Below, piece after piece: positions 26,606 through 35,105 of a DNA stretch of 64,000 nucleotides. Source of the DNA: VHCN01 sp964589935 (GTDB taxonomy: Bacteria > Verrucomicrobiota > Verrucomicrobiia > Limisphaerales > VHCN01); the NCBI GenBank assembly GCA_964589935.1, contig CAZPVD010000003.1, positions 372,001 to 436,000 of the forward strand. The letters run 5' to 3'. Position 1 is the first letter of the stretch, and every line of letters starts with the position of its first letter. The notes beneath the pieces are model-generated. The model saw only the letters and a list, made by a program, of their open reading frames with translations. It did not search any database and was not told the origin of the DNA. The position numbers were made by a program, and so were the translations under genes.

Positions 26606-27391
26606 ATGAACCGCGCAGAAATTCCCGTGGCATTGACCATCGCCGGCTCGGACAGCGGCGGCGGCGCAGGCGTGCAGGCGGACTTGAAGACGTTCGCCGC
26701 GCTCGGCGTTCACGGCACGAGCGCGATCACGTGCATTACCGCGCAAAATCTGCGCCACGTGCTTGCGGTGCAACCGTGCGAGCCGAAAATACTGCGTGCG
26801 CAACTGAAAGCAGTGTTCGAGGAACTGCCGCCGCGAGCGGTGAAAGTCGGGATGCTCGGCAATGCCGCACTCGTGAATGAAGTTGTGCGGTTTTACAAAC
26901 GCACGAGCCGCGCGCCGCTCGTGGTGGACCCAGTGATGGTTTCAACGAGCGGCACGCGATTGCTTGATGACGACGGGATCGCCGTGCTGCGAGAAGCTTT
27001 GCTTCCGCTGGCCACGCTGGTCACACCGAACGTGGCGGAAGCCCGGTTGCTCGCAGACCCGCGGATTCGTGATGCGGAGGATTTGCGCAGTGCTGCGCGA
27101 ATCATTCACGAGCGATACGGCTGCGCCGTGCTGGCCAAGGGCGGGCATTTGCGCGACACGCGCGAGGCGGCGGACATCTTCTTCGATGGACACGAGGAGT
27201 TGTTGCTCGTAGCACCGCGCGTGCGCGGACTGCGCACGCACGGGACGGGCTGCACTTACTCGGCGGCGGTCACAGCGTTTCTGGCGCGAGGCATCCCGCT
27301 GCCGCGGGCGGTGGCAAAGGCGAAGGAGTTCGTCACGCGGGCCATCGCCGGGAGCCGGATTGCCAGCGGACATTCCGTGCTGAATTGGTGA
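26606..27391 (+). CDS. thiD: Hydroxymethylpyrimidine/phosphomethylpyrimidine kinase
   Basis: A 261-residue ribokinase-fold enzyme that phosphorylates HMP and HMP-phosphate in thiamine biosynthesis. LTIAGSDSGGGAGVQADLKT at the N-terminus, the VVDPVMVSTSG segment, LVTPNVAEA and the anion-hole motif THGTGCTYSAAV are all normal, and the length fits. The ATG at 26606 is chosen because the conserved start begins there. No TPP riboswitch was recognised in the short upstream gap, which is occupied by a repeat. Confidence 0.93.
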   Translation: MNRAEIPVALTIAGSDSGGGAGVQADLKTFAALGVHGTSAITCITAQNLRHVLAVQPCEPKILRAQLKAVFEELPPRAVKVGMLGNAALVNEVVRFYKRTSRAPLVVDPVMVSTSGTRLLDDDGIAVLREALLPLATLVTPNVAEARLLADPRIRDAEDLRSAARIIHERYGCAVLAKGGHLRDTREAADIFFDGHEELLLVAPRVRGLRTHGTGCTYSAAVTAFLARGIPLPRAVAKAKEFVTRAIAGSRIASGHSVLNW

Positions 27392-27401
27392 CGAAGGTTC
27401 C

Positions 27402-27419
27402 GGCGACAAGAGTGTCGCC
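27402..27419. repeat. Small hairpin between convergent genes
   Basis: GGCGACA and TGTCGCC form a 7-bp perfect stem with loop AGAG. There is no T-run on either side, so it is not a typical terminator. A near-copy (CGACAAGAGCGTCG) lies at 53986-53999, also between convergent genes. Confidence 0.5.
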
Positions 27420-27434
27420 CTCCAACCGGACGCA

Positions 27435-27824
27435 TCAACGCTGCAGCCAGAAGACGATGCCGAGTTGCGCGAGCGAGAGCGCGGCGAGTGCGACCCACGT
27501 GAGAATTTCGTGCGGGGCGAGTTCCCGCTGGGCTGCGGGCGCAAGCCAGAACCGCAGCGTGACAGAGCCGAGCTGGAGCGTGTCGCCGTTGCGCAGTCGC
27601 GTGTCGGTGAAGCGTTGGCCGTTGAGCGTGGCAAGCGCGTCGCCGAGCACACGGGCGCGGACGCCCTCGGCTGAGGGAAGCGTGAGTTCGAGGTGATTGT
27701 CCCAAACGCCGGCGTCTCCGAGGCGGAGACCGCTGTTCGCCGTGCGGCCGATGGTGAAGGGAAAGCTTGTTACGCGCTGCGTGGCGCTCGGGCGGTTGCC
27801 GGCGAGAACTTCGAGCTGGATCAT
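27435..27824 (-). CDS. FHA-domain protein with C-terminal membrane helix
   Basis: A 129-residue protein. Residues 5-90 are an FHA phosphothreonine-binding domain (FPFTIGRTANSGLRL, WDNHLELTLP, LNGQRFTDTRLRNGD), and the C-terminus has one membrane segment (ILTWVALAALSLAQLGIVFW). It lies 6 bp after the Wza-like gene and belongs to the exopolysaccharide export operon. It may sense phosphorylation, but the BY-kinase next to it phosphorylates tyrosine, so the partner kinase is not clear. Confidence 0.75.
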   Translation of the reverse strand: MIQLEVLAGNRPSATQRVTSFPFTIGRTANSGLRLGDAGVWDNHLELTLPSAEGVRARVLGDALATLNGQRFTDTRLRNGDTLQLGSVTLRFWLAPAAQRELAPHEILTWVALAALSLAQLGIVFWLQR

Positions 27825-27830
27825 CGCGCG

Positions 27831-28436
27831 TCAGAACCGGCGCGGGACGTTGATGGATTCGCCGGGTAGGACTTTGATGTCGAGCGCGGGGTTGCGCTGC
27901 GCTTCCTCCGCGTCAATGGTCAGGGTTTCCCCGTTGAAAAGCGTGAGCTGAACTCTCGACCTGCCGGCGAAGTCGGTGAACCCGCCCGCGGTGGCGATGG
28001 CCTTGAGCACGGTCATGTCGCTTGTGTAAACGTAACGGTCGGCCTTGCGCACCTCGCCTTGCACGAAGAAGTAGCGCTCCTGAATTTTGACCGTGGGCGT
28101 GAGCGTGAGGTAGAAGCGCGGCACGTAGTTGGTTTTGATGGCGTGCTGGAGCGCGCCCACGGTCACGCCTTTCGCATTGAAAGTCTGGTTGAGGTGCAGC
28201 GTGATGGTGCCGTCGTCGGGAACCATGACTTCGTGAACAACCGCGCCGCCGGGCAGATCATTGAAGGTGATGACGAGTTTGTCCCCGGAAGAAATCTCAT
28301 CCAAGCTGCGCATCGGGCGCGTGACCGGGCCGGTCATGTTGCCACGCGAACCAAAGCAGCCGGCGGCGATGAAAACGCAAGCCAGCGCGGCAAACAAAGC
28401 CAGACCGGCTGTTGTGCGGTTCTTGAAGCTGTTCAT
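27831..28436 (-). CDS. Wza-like polysaccharide export lipoprotein
   Basis: A 201-residue outer-membrane lipoprotein with a lipobox (IAAGC, cysteine at residue 27). It has the polysaccharide export domain (GDKLVITFNDLPGG, VMVPDDGTITLHL, VTVGALQHAI) followed by an SLBB-like segment (FFVQGEVRKADRYVYTSDMTVLKAIATAGG) and a final VLPGESINVPRRF. It is much shorter than E. coli Wza and lacks the C-terminal outer-membrane helix region, so the outer-membrane channel probably needs another protein, perhaps the beta-barrel encoded at 30771. It is preceded by the co-polymerase/BY-kinase gene. Confidence 0.85.
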   Translation of the reverse strand: MNSFKNRTTAGLALFAALACVFIAAGCFGSRGNMTGPVTRPMRSLDEISSGDKLVITFNDLPGGAVVHEVMVPDDGTITLHLNQTFNAKGVTVGALQHAIKTNYVPRFYLTLTPTVKIQERYFFVQGEVRKADRYVYTSDMTVLKAIATAGGFTDFAGRSRVQLTLFNGETLTIDAEEAQRNPALDIKVLPGESINVPRRF

Positions 28437-28474
28437 CGCGTGAAATGCTACGGGCTTCGACGGCGCCGCGGCAA

Positions 28475-30706
28475 TCAGTATTTCGAGTGGACGCCGGTGT
28501 CGTCAGGGCCGGGCTTCGTTTTCTTTCGCTCGGCCTTGAACGCTTCCTCGTCGTGCCGGGGCGCCGTTCCGTCCGCCGCGCCGTTGTCCTTGTGCTTGCC
28601 CGAGGAACGCTCGCGGCCGGGCTTGTTGTAGTAGCCGTAGTAGTCGCCGCCGTAGTAGTAGTAGCCGGCATCCTGCGAGACGTTGATGTTGTTGAGCACG
28701 ACGCCGAGGAGATTGTGTCCGTATTTCTCGATCATCTGGCGCGCGCGGATGGCCATGCTCTGCGGATACTTGCGGTATTGAATGACCATGACGGCAAGGT
28801 CCACCTCGCTCACAAGGATGGAAGCGTCGCTCACGCCCATGATCGGCGGTGAATCAAAGAAGACGTAGTCATAGCGGCGTTTGACCTCGCCAATGAAGTC
28901 GCGCATCTGCTGCGTGTTGAGGATGCTCATCGCGCTGGCGGGCAGTTTGCCGCTCGGCAGGAAGTCGAGGCCCGCCACGCTGGTGGTCTGGATGACTTCC
29001 TCGATTTTGTTCTGCTTGAGCAGGTAATTCGTAAGACCAACGTGATGCGAGAGGTTCAGGCGCTTGTGCAGGCTCGGACGACGCAGGTCGGAATCCACGA
29101 GCAGCACGCGCGCGCCCTGCTGCGCGAAGATGACGGCCATGTTGAGCACGGTGGTGGACTTGCCCTCGCCCGCGCCGCCGCTCACGACGGTGAGCGTGTT
29201 GAACTTCTGGTCCTTGCGCGAGAAGAGCACGTTCGTGCGCAGGATGCGGTAGGCCTCGGAGTTCGGGCTTTCGGGACCTTCATCGGCAAGGAAACCGACA
29301 TTCTGTGGAATCACACCGAGCACGGGCGACTGAAGCGCGCGCTCGATGTCGTCAATCGTCTTCACGCTCGTGTCGAGATACTCGATGAAGAACGCGAGTC
29401 CCACGCCCATGATGAGTCCGACGATGATACCGAGCGCGATGTTGAGCGGCACCTTCGGCAGCACGGGCTTGTCGTTGATCTCGGCGTCGGCGGTGATCTC
29501 GACCATCATGTTGCCGTAGAGCTTGGCGTCGGCCTCCTCCATCTTGATTTTCAACTCGAACGTATCCCGGACTTTTTCCGCCTTTTCGAGCGCGCGCAGC
29601 GCGTCGAGATACTCGCGGATTTTGCGGGAGGTGACGCGGTTGCTCTGCTTGGCGTCGTCGAGGGACTTTTGCAGCGAATCGCGCTGCGCGCGGAGGTAAT
29701 CAAGCTCCACTCGAAGCCCGTCGAGAATGCCCTTGATGCGCTCGTCCACCTGCTTGTTGACTTCTTCCAACACTCCCTGCGCGCGTTTGAAGTCCGGATT
29801 CTCAACACCCAATGTCGCCCTTTTGGCCGCGACATCCTGGGCTGTCTGGGTTTGCTGACCGATCAGTCGTTCGAGCGTGGCGTCGGGCACGACCGTGAGG
29901 ATGGAAGAGCGAAGCTGCTCGACGGTTTTGTTCGTCAGGCCGGCGAGCGCCTTCTCCTTGCCGACGAAGCGAGTGGAGAACTGGTTGAAGTCGTAGTCGA
30001 GCTGCCGCGCCCGCTCATTTTCGAGGGTGATGGCGCCCGTCGCGCTTTCGGGCGAAACGATGTCGAGGTTGAGGTTGCTGCGAACAGTATCCACCGCGAT
30101 TTTTGCCTGAACGACGGCGTTGCTCTGATCAACGAGGTCGAGCCTGAGCTGATCCAAGCCTTCCTTCGTTTGCTTGTCGCGCGCCGCGGTGCGGCTGGCG
30201 CGATAGATATCGGCAATCTTGTTCGCGATGGCCGCAGATTCCTCCTTGAGGTCGCTGTAGACGCGTATCTCGATGATGGAAGTGTTGCGGACTTGGCGCG
30301 GGTCAATGCTGCGCTTGAGCACCTCGTAGGCCTGGAGCCGGTTCAGGGGTTCCGCCATGCCGCGCCGCTGCGCCCAGCGCTCGCGCAGCTTGAGGCTTTC
30401 GATGACTTCGTTGAGCACTTTCGGCGATTGGATTCGCTCGAACTGCGTCTGGATAAAGTAAGGATCGAACACGTCCACCGTCTGCTGGCCGCTGAGCTTG
30501 GTGAGGTTCGTCTGGTCCTTCTTCACGTCCATGCTGACGCTGCTCATGTAGGTTTTGGGCAGCCAGTAGGTGACAAGCGTGGTGGTGAGGACGACGAGTA
30601 GGAAGACCGTGAGAATGACAAGCTTGCGAACGCGGATGATGCGCCAGTAGTCGAGAAAGTGAAGCCGGGCCTCTCCGGCGGGCTGCGCTGAAATGTCGGC
30701 GTCCAT
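28475..30706 (-). CDS. Polysaccharide co-polymerase with BY-type tyrosine kinase domain
   Basis: A 743-residue inner-membrane protein controlling exopolysaccharide chain length and export. The N-terminal helix (LVILTVFLLVVLTTTLVTYW) and a second one near residue 430 flank a long coiled-coil periplasmic part. The cytoplasmic domain has Walker A GGAGEGKSTT, Walker A' VLLVDSDLRRPS and Walker B YVFFDSPP. The C-terminal tail is very rich in tyrosine (DAGYYYYGGDYYGYYN), the usual site of autophosphorylation. A Wza-like gene follows in the same operon. Confidence 0.92.
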   Translation of the reverse strand: MDADISAQPAGEARLHFLDYWRIIRVRKLVILTVFLLVVLTTTLVTYWLPKTYMSSVSMDVKKDQTNLTKLSGQQTVDVFDPYFIQTQFERIQSPKVLNEVIESLKLRERWAQRRGMAEPLNRLQAYEVLKRSIDPRQVRNTSIIEIRVYSDLKEESAAIANKIADIYRASRTAARDKQTKEGLDQLRLDLVDQSNAVVQAKIAVDTVRSNLNLDIVSPESATGAITLENERARQLDYDFNQFSTRFVGKEKALAGLTNKTVEQLRSSILTVVPDATLERLIGQQTQTAQDVAAKRATLGVENPDFKRAQGVLEEVNKQVDERIKGILDGLRVELDYLRAQRDSLQKSLDDAKQSNRVTSRKIREYLDALRALEKAEKVRDTFELKIKMEEADAKLYGNMMVEITADAEINDKPVLPKVPLNIALGIIVGLIMGVGLAFFIEYLDTSVKTIDDIERALQSPVLGVIPQNVGFLADEGPESPNSEAYRILRTNVLFSRKDQKFNTLTVVSGGAGEGKSTTVLNMAVIFAQQGARVLLVDSDLRRPSLHKRLNLSHHVGLTNYLLKQNKIEEVIQTTSVAGLDFLPSGKLPASAMSILNTQQMRDFIGEVKRRYDYVFFDSPPIMGVSDASILVSEVDLAVMVIQYRKYPQSMAIRARQMIEKYGHNLLGVVLNNINVSQDAGYYYYGGDYYGYYNKPGRERSSGKHKDNGAADGTAPRHDEEAFKAERKKTKPGPDDTGVHSKY

Positions 30707-30710
30707 TGCT

Positions 30711-30749
30711 AAAAAAACAGGAGGCTGGATTCAGTCACATCCAGCCTCC
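30711..30749 (-). terminator. Rho-independent terminator between the barrel gene and the BY-kinase gene
   Basis: On the minus strand GGAGGCTGGAT and ATCCAGCCTCC form an 11-bp perfect stem with an 8-base loop, followed by TG and seven T. It ends about 4 bp before the ATG of the BY-kinase at 30706, which makes it either a terminator of the upstream gene or an attenuator in the leader of the operon. Confidence 0.85.
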
Positions 30750-30770
30750 CGATGCAAGTAAGATGGCTGT

Positions 30771-32006
30771 TTAGTAGGACGCCTTCAATCCGATATACAC
30801 CCGATGCCGGTAGAGGCTGCGGCCGACGATCTCGGAGTCCACGCGGTCGTAGTTGTAGCCCGTTTCCGCCGTGAGGCGCTCCTTGATGATGTCGTAGGCA
30901 ACATTGATGCCGCCGAGGAAGATGCGCTCCTGAAGACCGCTGTTGAGGCCGCCTTTGAATTCGGAGTTCTGGAACTGCGCGATGAGACTGGTCTTGAACA
31001 CCGAGGCGATGTTGTGCGTGAGCTGTCCATACACAGTCGTGCTCTCGGCATCCATCGCTGTGAGCACGTCCGTTGTGTTGCGGGTGTGCTTGACGCCGAG
31101 CTGAACGGTGCCATCGGGGGAATACTTCCACGTCCCGTTCGCATCCACATAGGGACTGCTGCTGGACTGCGGGAGGCCGCTGGGCGCATTGGGATATTCG
31201 GTGTATTGGTAGCCGACGCGGAGGCTGCCGAGAAGTTCCGGCGTGAAGTTTTCATCCACGCCAACGTAAGCGTAGTGCGAGCGGGCATTGCGAACAGACG
31301 CAGGCTCGGGGCCGATGATCGTCGTGATGGTGTCCTTGCTCGTCTGGTCCGTGTATCCAAACTGATAACCGAGGATGCCGATGGTGTCGGCTCGCGCCTG
31401 CCAGCGCAGGTCCGCATGACCGAGATGCTCGAAACGGTCGAGCAGCGCCGAACGGCTGTCCGTGCCGGTTTCCTCGTAGTCGTAGAACGAGTTGCTGTAA
31501 CCGACTTCAAGACTGAACAGCGGCGTCAACTCCGCGCCAAACGTCAGGCCCACCGTGTTGCGGATGTTGTTGCCGTTCGAGCGGAACGGCGTCGTGACGT
31601 TCGCCGGATCGAGCACGCCCGGCTCCTGCGACACGGCGAATGAATCCGTCAAATCCAGTTTGTAACGCTCGGGGAAATCATGATGCACCTTGAGGTCGGC
31701 CTGATGACTGTGGTCGGCGTCGTTGCCGGGTCGGTTCTCGTAATACTTCAACCCGTAGATGTATCCGAGCGTGAGTTGCGTCGGCCCGAACGTTTCCTTG
31801 TAGCCCAGTGACGGGCTAAGTTCGACGCCATAGCTGCTCGCGCGCGGCGTCGCGCTGTGGCTCGGCGCGGTGTTCCAGTTGTCGTCGTAAAAACCGCGCA
31901 CGGACGCGGAAACATTCCACGGCTTGCTCGTGTCCTCGGCTTGGGCGGGCGCGACGCTGAAAGCGCCGAGCGCGACGAGTCCTGCGGAAGTGGCGAATCG
32001 TTTCAT
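30771..32006 (-). CDS. Outer-membrane beta-barrel protein
   Basis: A 411-residue protein with signal peptide MKRFATSAGLVALGAFSVAP...AQAED and then alternating polar/aromatic beta strands over the whole length, ending in RVYIGLKASY. Such proteins are commonly linked to exopolysaccharide export in Verrucomicrobiota, where they could act as an outer-membrane pore. It precedes the BY-kinase and Wza-like genes, with a strong terminator between. The ATG at 32006 is chosen for the signal peptide; the in-frame start at 32054 lacks one. Confidence 0.75.
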   Translation of the reverse strand: MKRFATSAGLVALGAFSVAPAQAEDTSKPWNVSASVRGFYDDNWNTAPSHSATPRASSYGVELSPSLGYKETFGPTQLTLGYIYGLKYYENRPGNDADHSHQADLKVHHDFPERYKLDLTDSFAVSQEPGVLDPANVTTPFRSNGNNIRNTVGLTFGAELTPLFSLEVGYSNSFYDYEETGTDSRSALLDRFEHLGHADLRWQARADTIGILGYQFGYTDQTSKDTITTIIGPEPASVRNARSHYAYVGVDENFTPELLGSLRVGYQYTEYPNAPSGLPQSSSSPYVDANGTWKYSPDGTVQLGVKHTRNTTDVLTAMDAESTTVYGQLTHNIASVFKTSLIAQFQNSEFKGGLNSGLQERIFLGGINVAYDIIKERLTAETGYNYDRVDSEIVGRSLYRHRVYIGLKASY

Positions 32007-32109
32007 AAATTGACTTGGCTCCGCGTTTGTAGGGAATCCAGTCCGGCGCGTCAAACACTAAAACCGCGAAACTCGCGTCGCCTCAATGAAACGTGGCCTT
32101 CTCCACCGT

Positions 32110-34083
32110 TCACTGCTGCACCATCGGTTGCGGGATTTTCTCCCCCATCCGCATCCACTGCCAGAGCGCGTCGAGTTGTTTCGATGTGTCGCCGCCGAGG
32201 ATGTCGCCGAGCGGGCTTTTGCCTTCCTCGTCAAAATACACGGGCATCTTCGTCGTCGGCTCGACGCGCAGCGGGTTGCGCACCCAGCGCTCGTAATATG
32301 CCCGCTGCAACCGCTCCGCCGGCCGCGCGAAGTTCACGCCCTCGGACTCGAACACCTGCGTCGCCTTCTGTTCGCCGACCGCGTGGCACGAGACGCACGA
32401 GAAGCCGCCGTCCGTGCCCGCGAGTTTTTGCCCGAACGGCACGGCCTCCATGTTGATCGGCGGCTCGGCGGGCGTCCGCGACGGATAGCCGTGCGACATG
32501 GCAAGACCTTCCGCGAGCGCAGCCGCGCGCTCCGGAAACGCCGGCATCCGGTGCGGCACCCATGGACGCGGCTTGTATTTCAACTCACCGGCAAAAAGTT
32601 TCGCCATCCACTCCGGCTTCAACTTGCCGCCGACCTTGTCAATCGTTGGAAACCCTTCGAGCTGTCCGTGGCACGCGTTGCAGTTCAACAGCCGCGTCTG
32701 CCGTTCGGCGAACTCCACCGGCACGTGACGCGCGAGGGAACTTCGATCCGTGCCGAGCAACGCTTGCAATGCCTCGCGTTCCGCCGCGCTGAAAGAAAAT
32801 TGCGGCGCCTTGGAATCCGCCTTTGCCTCGGCGGCGAGACAGCCGTCGCTCAACTTCGCCGCTGCGAGTTCCGCGAGTGGTTTCGCCTTGAACTGGTTGT
32901 CGAGCTTCAGCGCGTGGCAGTTCAGACAGCCGCTCGATTGAACGAGTTGTTTGCCGAGCGCGATCACCGCTGCGTCTGCGGGTGGGCCGGGCTGCTTTGG
33001 CATCGGCGCGAGCGAGGCGAGATGCGCGGCGAGATTTTGAGCCTCGGCATCCGATAGCGGAAATTTCGGCATGTGCGTCCATGCGTAGTGCGCGCCGGGA
33101 TTCTTCAGAAACACAGCCAGCTCGCCGCCGGGAAATTTTGCGTTGATGTGTGCGAGCGAAATTTTCCCCGGCTCGTCCTTCGCGCCCGGCAGCACGTGAC
33201 AGCCCGCGCAATGCAGCGACTCGACAAGTTTCTGCCCGGCCTCGCGGGATTCGTCGGCGTTTGCGGCAAGATTGTCGTGCGGGCCTGACAGCGACGCGAG
33301 GAACGCCGCCGCGGCCTCGGCGTTTTTCTGCGCGTCCGGTCCACTGAACACGCGCGGCATGTGCGCCACGGCGCGCTGCTTTTTTGGATCGAGAATCCAT
33401 TCGGCCATCCACGCGAAGTGACGTCGCGCGCCGATACCATCGAAACCCGGCGCGTCCATCGCCAGCTCCGGCGCGCCTGGCGCGGTCGAGTGGCATTTGG
33501 CGCAGCGCAACTCAAGGAACAGCTCGCGACCCTTGCGAAGTTTTTCCGCCGTGGCGAGCGTGGCGTCGCCGGGCGCGTGCGTGAGCATGCCGAGCGGAAT
33601 CGGTTCCCACAAAAAACCCTTCTCCGACCATTGCAGGCGAAGCATCGCGTCGCCGCTTGCGGTGCTGGTGAACGTGGCCTTGAGTGCGTTTGCGCCCTTG
33701 TTCAAGCGGATGGGTTTTGTCGGCTCGGTCGATTTCGTGCCGTCGCCGCTTGCGTCGAGCACCACGTTGCCGTTGAGTTCAAGCTTGAGTGCGCCGTTCA
33801 GTTCCGCGCGGAACAAAAAGTCGCCGCGCAAATCCGCGAGGATGCTACCCGTCCATGCTGCGGTGAATTTGCCTGCGGAGAGAAACGGTGTCGCAGGCTG
33901 ACCCGACGGCACGAAAAGCCACACGTTCGGCGCGACGGCGGTGTCGGTCTTGTCTCCGGCGGAATAAGTCACGACGAGGCCCGGCTCGGGCTTGCCAGCG
34001 GGCGCTTGTGCGCGTGCCGGGACTGCGGCGCAGAACAAGAACGCGAAGAAAACGTTCAGGCGATTCAACAGATTTTTTCCCAT
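32110..34083 (-). CDS. Multihaem c-type cytochrome with PA14-like N-terminal domain
   Basis: A 657-residue periplasmic protein with a signal peptide (MGKNLLNRLNVFFAFLFCAAVPARAQ). Residues about 30-170 resemble a PA14/carbohydrate-binding-type beta domain. Five CxxCH haem motifs follow: CAKCH, CAGCH, CLNCH, CNACH and CVSCH, spread evenly over the rest. It could carry electrons outside the cytoplasm, perhaps from secreted dehydrogenases. No partner gene lies directly beside it. The number of motifs is counted from the sequence; the electron partner is unknown. Confidence 0.85.
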   Translation of the reverse strand: MGKNLLNRLNVFFAFLFCAAVPARAQAPAGKPEPGLVVTYSAGDKTDTAVAPNVWLFVPSGQPATPFLSAGKFTAAWTGSILADLRGDFLFRAELNGALKLELNGNVVLDASGDGTKSTEPTKPIRLNKGANALKATFTSTASGDAMLRLQWSEKGFLWEPIPLGMLTHAPGDATLATAEKLRKGRELFLELRCAKCHSTAPGAPELAMDAPGFDGIGARRHFAWMAEWILDPKKQRAVAHMPRVFSGPDAQKNAEAAAAFLASLSGPHDNLAANADESREAGQKLVESLHCAGCHVLPGAKDEPGKISLAHINAKFPGGELAVFLKNPGAHYAWTHMPKFPLSDAEAQNLAAHLASLAPMPKQPGPPADAAVIALGKQLVQSSGCLNCHALKLDNQFKAKPLAELAAAKLSDGCLAAEAKADSKAPQFSFSAAEREALQALLGTDRSSLARHVPVEFAERQTRLLNCNACHGQLEGFPTIDKVGGKLKPEWMAKLFAGELKYKPRPWVPHRMPAFPERAAALAEGLAMSHGYPSRTPAEPPINMEAVPFGQKLAGTDGGFSCVSCHAVGEQKATQVFESEGVNFARPAERLQRAYYERWVRNPLRVEPTTKMPVYFDEEGKSPLGDILGGDTSKQLDALWQWMRMGEKIPQPMVQQ

Positions 34084-34271
34084 AACAAATCGGGAGCGGT
34101 TGCGCGCTCGCCGGAGGTTGTAACTGGGATTGGCCCGTGACTCAAGGCACGACGATCATCGTGCGTCTTGCTGCCGATTTTTTGGAGAACACGGTAATAA
34201 CTAGCCTTGCCGTCACCCCAGTTAAATGCGTGATTTTCACGCATTTTTCAGCAAATTTTTTGGAAAATCCT
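34084..34271. other. Intergenic stretch without a recognisable gene
   Basis: The region between the divergent cytochrome gene and the pair starting at 34356 is 272 bp. No gene is supported in it; it is relatively rich in A+T after 34180, as expected of a promoter region. Confidence 0.5.
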
Positions 34272-34299
34272 TTGACAGCATTTTCCCTGTTCCGATAAA
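34272..34299 (+). promoter_or_regulatory. Sigma-70-like promoter of the membrane-protein pair
   Basis: TTGACA at 34272-34277 and GATAAA at 34294-34299 are separated by 16 bp. The gene starts at 34356, giving a leader of about 50 bases. Confidence 0.6.
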
Positions 34300-34355
34300 C
34301 AAAGGGCAACCCATTGGCCCCGGCCATACAACCCTCACGGAAAGGCCCGTCATTT

Positions 34356-35105
34356 ATGAGTCCTGCCGAAGTCCAAAAAAACATCCAGGAGTTGGAATCA
34401 CTGCAATCACGCCTGCGCCGCTGGCGCGTGGGCGCCACGCTCGCCATCATCGCCATCGTCGTGGTGTGCGTGTGGCGGCTGATTGACGGCGTTAACGGCC
34501 TCGTCAGTGCCGGACCGAGACAGGAGGTGTTCCTCGGCGACTTGACCGCGGGGTTGAAGAGCAATGTGGCGCCGGAGGTTCAGAAAATTGCCACGCAGGC
34601 CTTTTACGACATCAAGCCCGCCGTCGAGCGCGAGATGCGCAAGCTCAACGACCGCGCCCCCGACGTGGCCGCGGTGCTCAAGAGGGAAACCGAGGCGCTC
34701 GTGCACAACCTGCCCGTGCGCGGCGGGCGCGTGCTCGATGCGTCCTTCGGCGGGATGCTGCGCAAGCGCGAGGCCAAAATCCGCAAGATGTATCCCGACG
34801 TGACCGAGGAAAAGGTCGCCTCGCTCGTGGTCAACCTCGTCGCCGAGACGCACGACCAGATGAGCAACGTCACCGACACGCTTTTCGCGCAGCACATCGT
34901 CGCGCTCAACGGAATCCTTGAACAAGTCTCTGAAATCCAACGCACCGAAAAGGTGAACTCCCAGGAGGAGTTCCCGACGTGGGAGATGGCGTCGCTGGCG
35001 ATTGACCTGTTGCATGACGAGTTCAAGGACCTCGCCGACTCCGGCGAGGAACCGCACGTCCCGCCCAAACGCGAATCCCGCAACAGAAAGGAGGCCAGAC
35101 AATGA
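34356..35105 (+). CDS. Single-pass membrane protein of unknown function (pair member 1)
   Basis: A 249-residue protein. A coiled-coil-like N-terminus is followed by one membrane segment near residues 26-45 (VGATLAIIAIVVVCVWRLI). The remainder, probably outside the cytoplasm, is charged and helical, with an all-alpha pattern and few cysteines or aromatics. A short proline/arginine tail ends it. It overlaps the next gene by 4 bp (ATGA); that protein has the same topology and similar segments (AVEREMRKLNDRAP / EIENRIEQELRQYC), so the two probably form a complex. No family was recognised. Confidence 0.6.
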   Translation: MSPAEVQKNIQELESLQSRLRRWRVGATLAIIAIVVVCVWRLIDGVNGLVSAGPRQEVFLGDLTAGLKSNVAPEVQKIATQAFYDIKPAVEREMRKLNDRAPDVAAVLKRETEALVHNLPVRGGRVLDASFGGMLRKREAKIRKMYPDVTEEKVASLVVNLVAETHDQMSNVTDTLFAQHIVALNGILEQVSEIQRTEKVNSQEEFPTWEMASLAIDLLHDEFKDLADSGEEPHVPPKRESRNRKEARQ

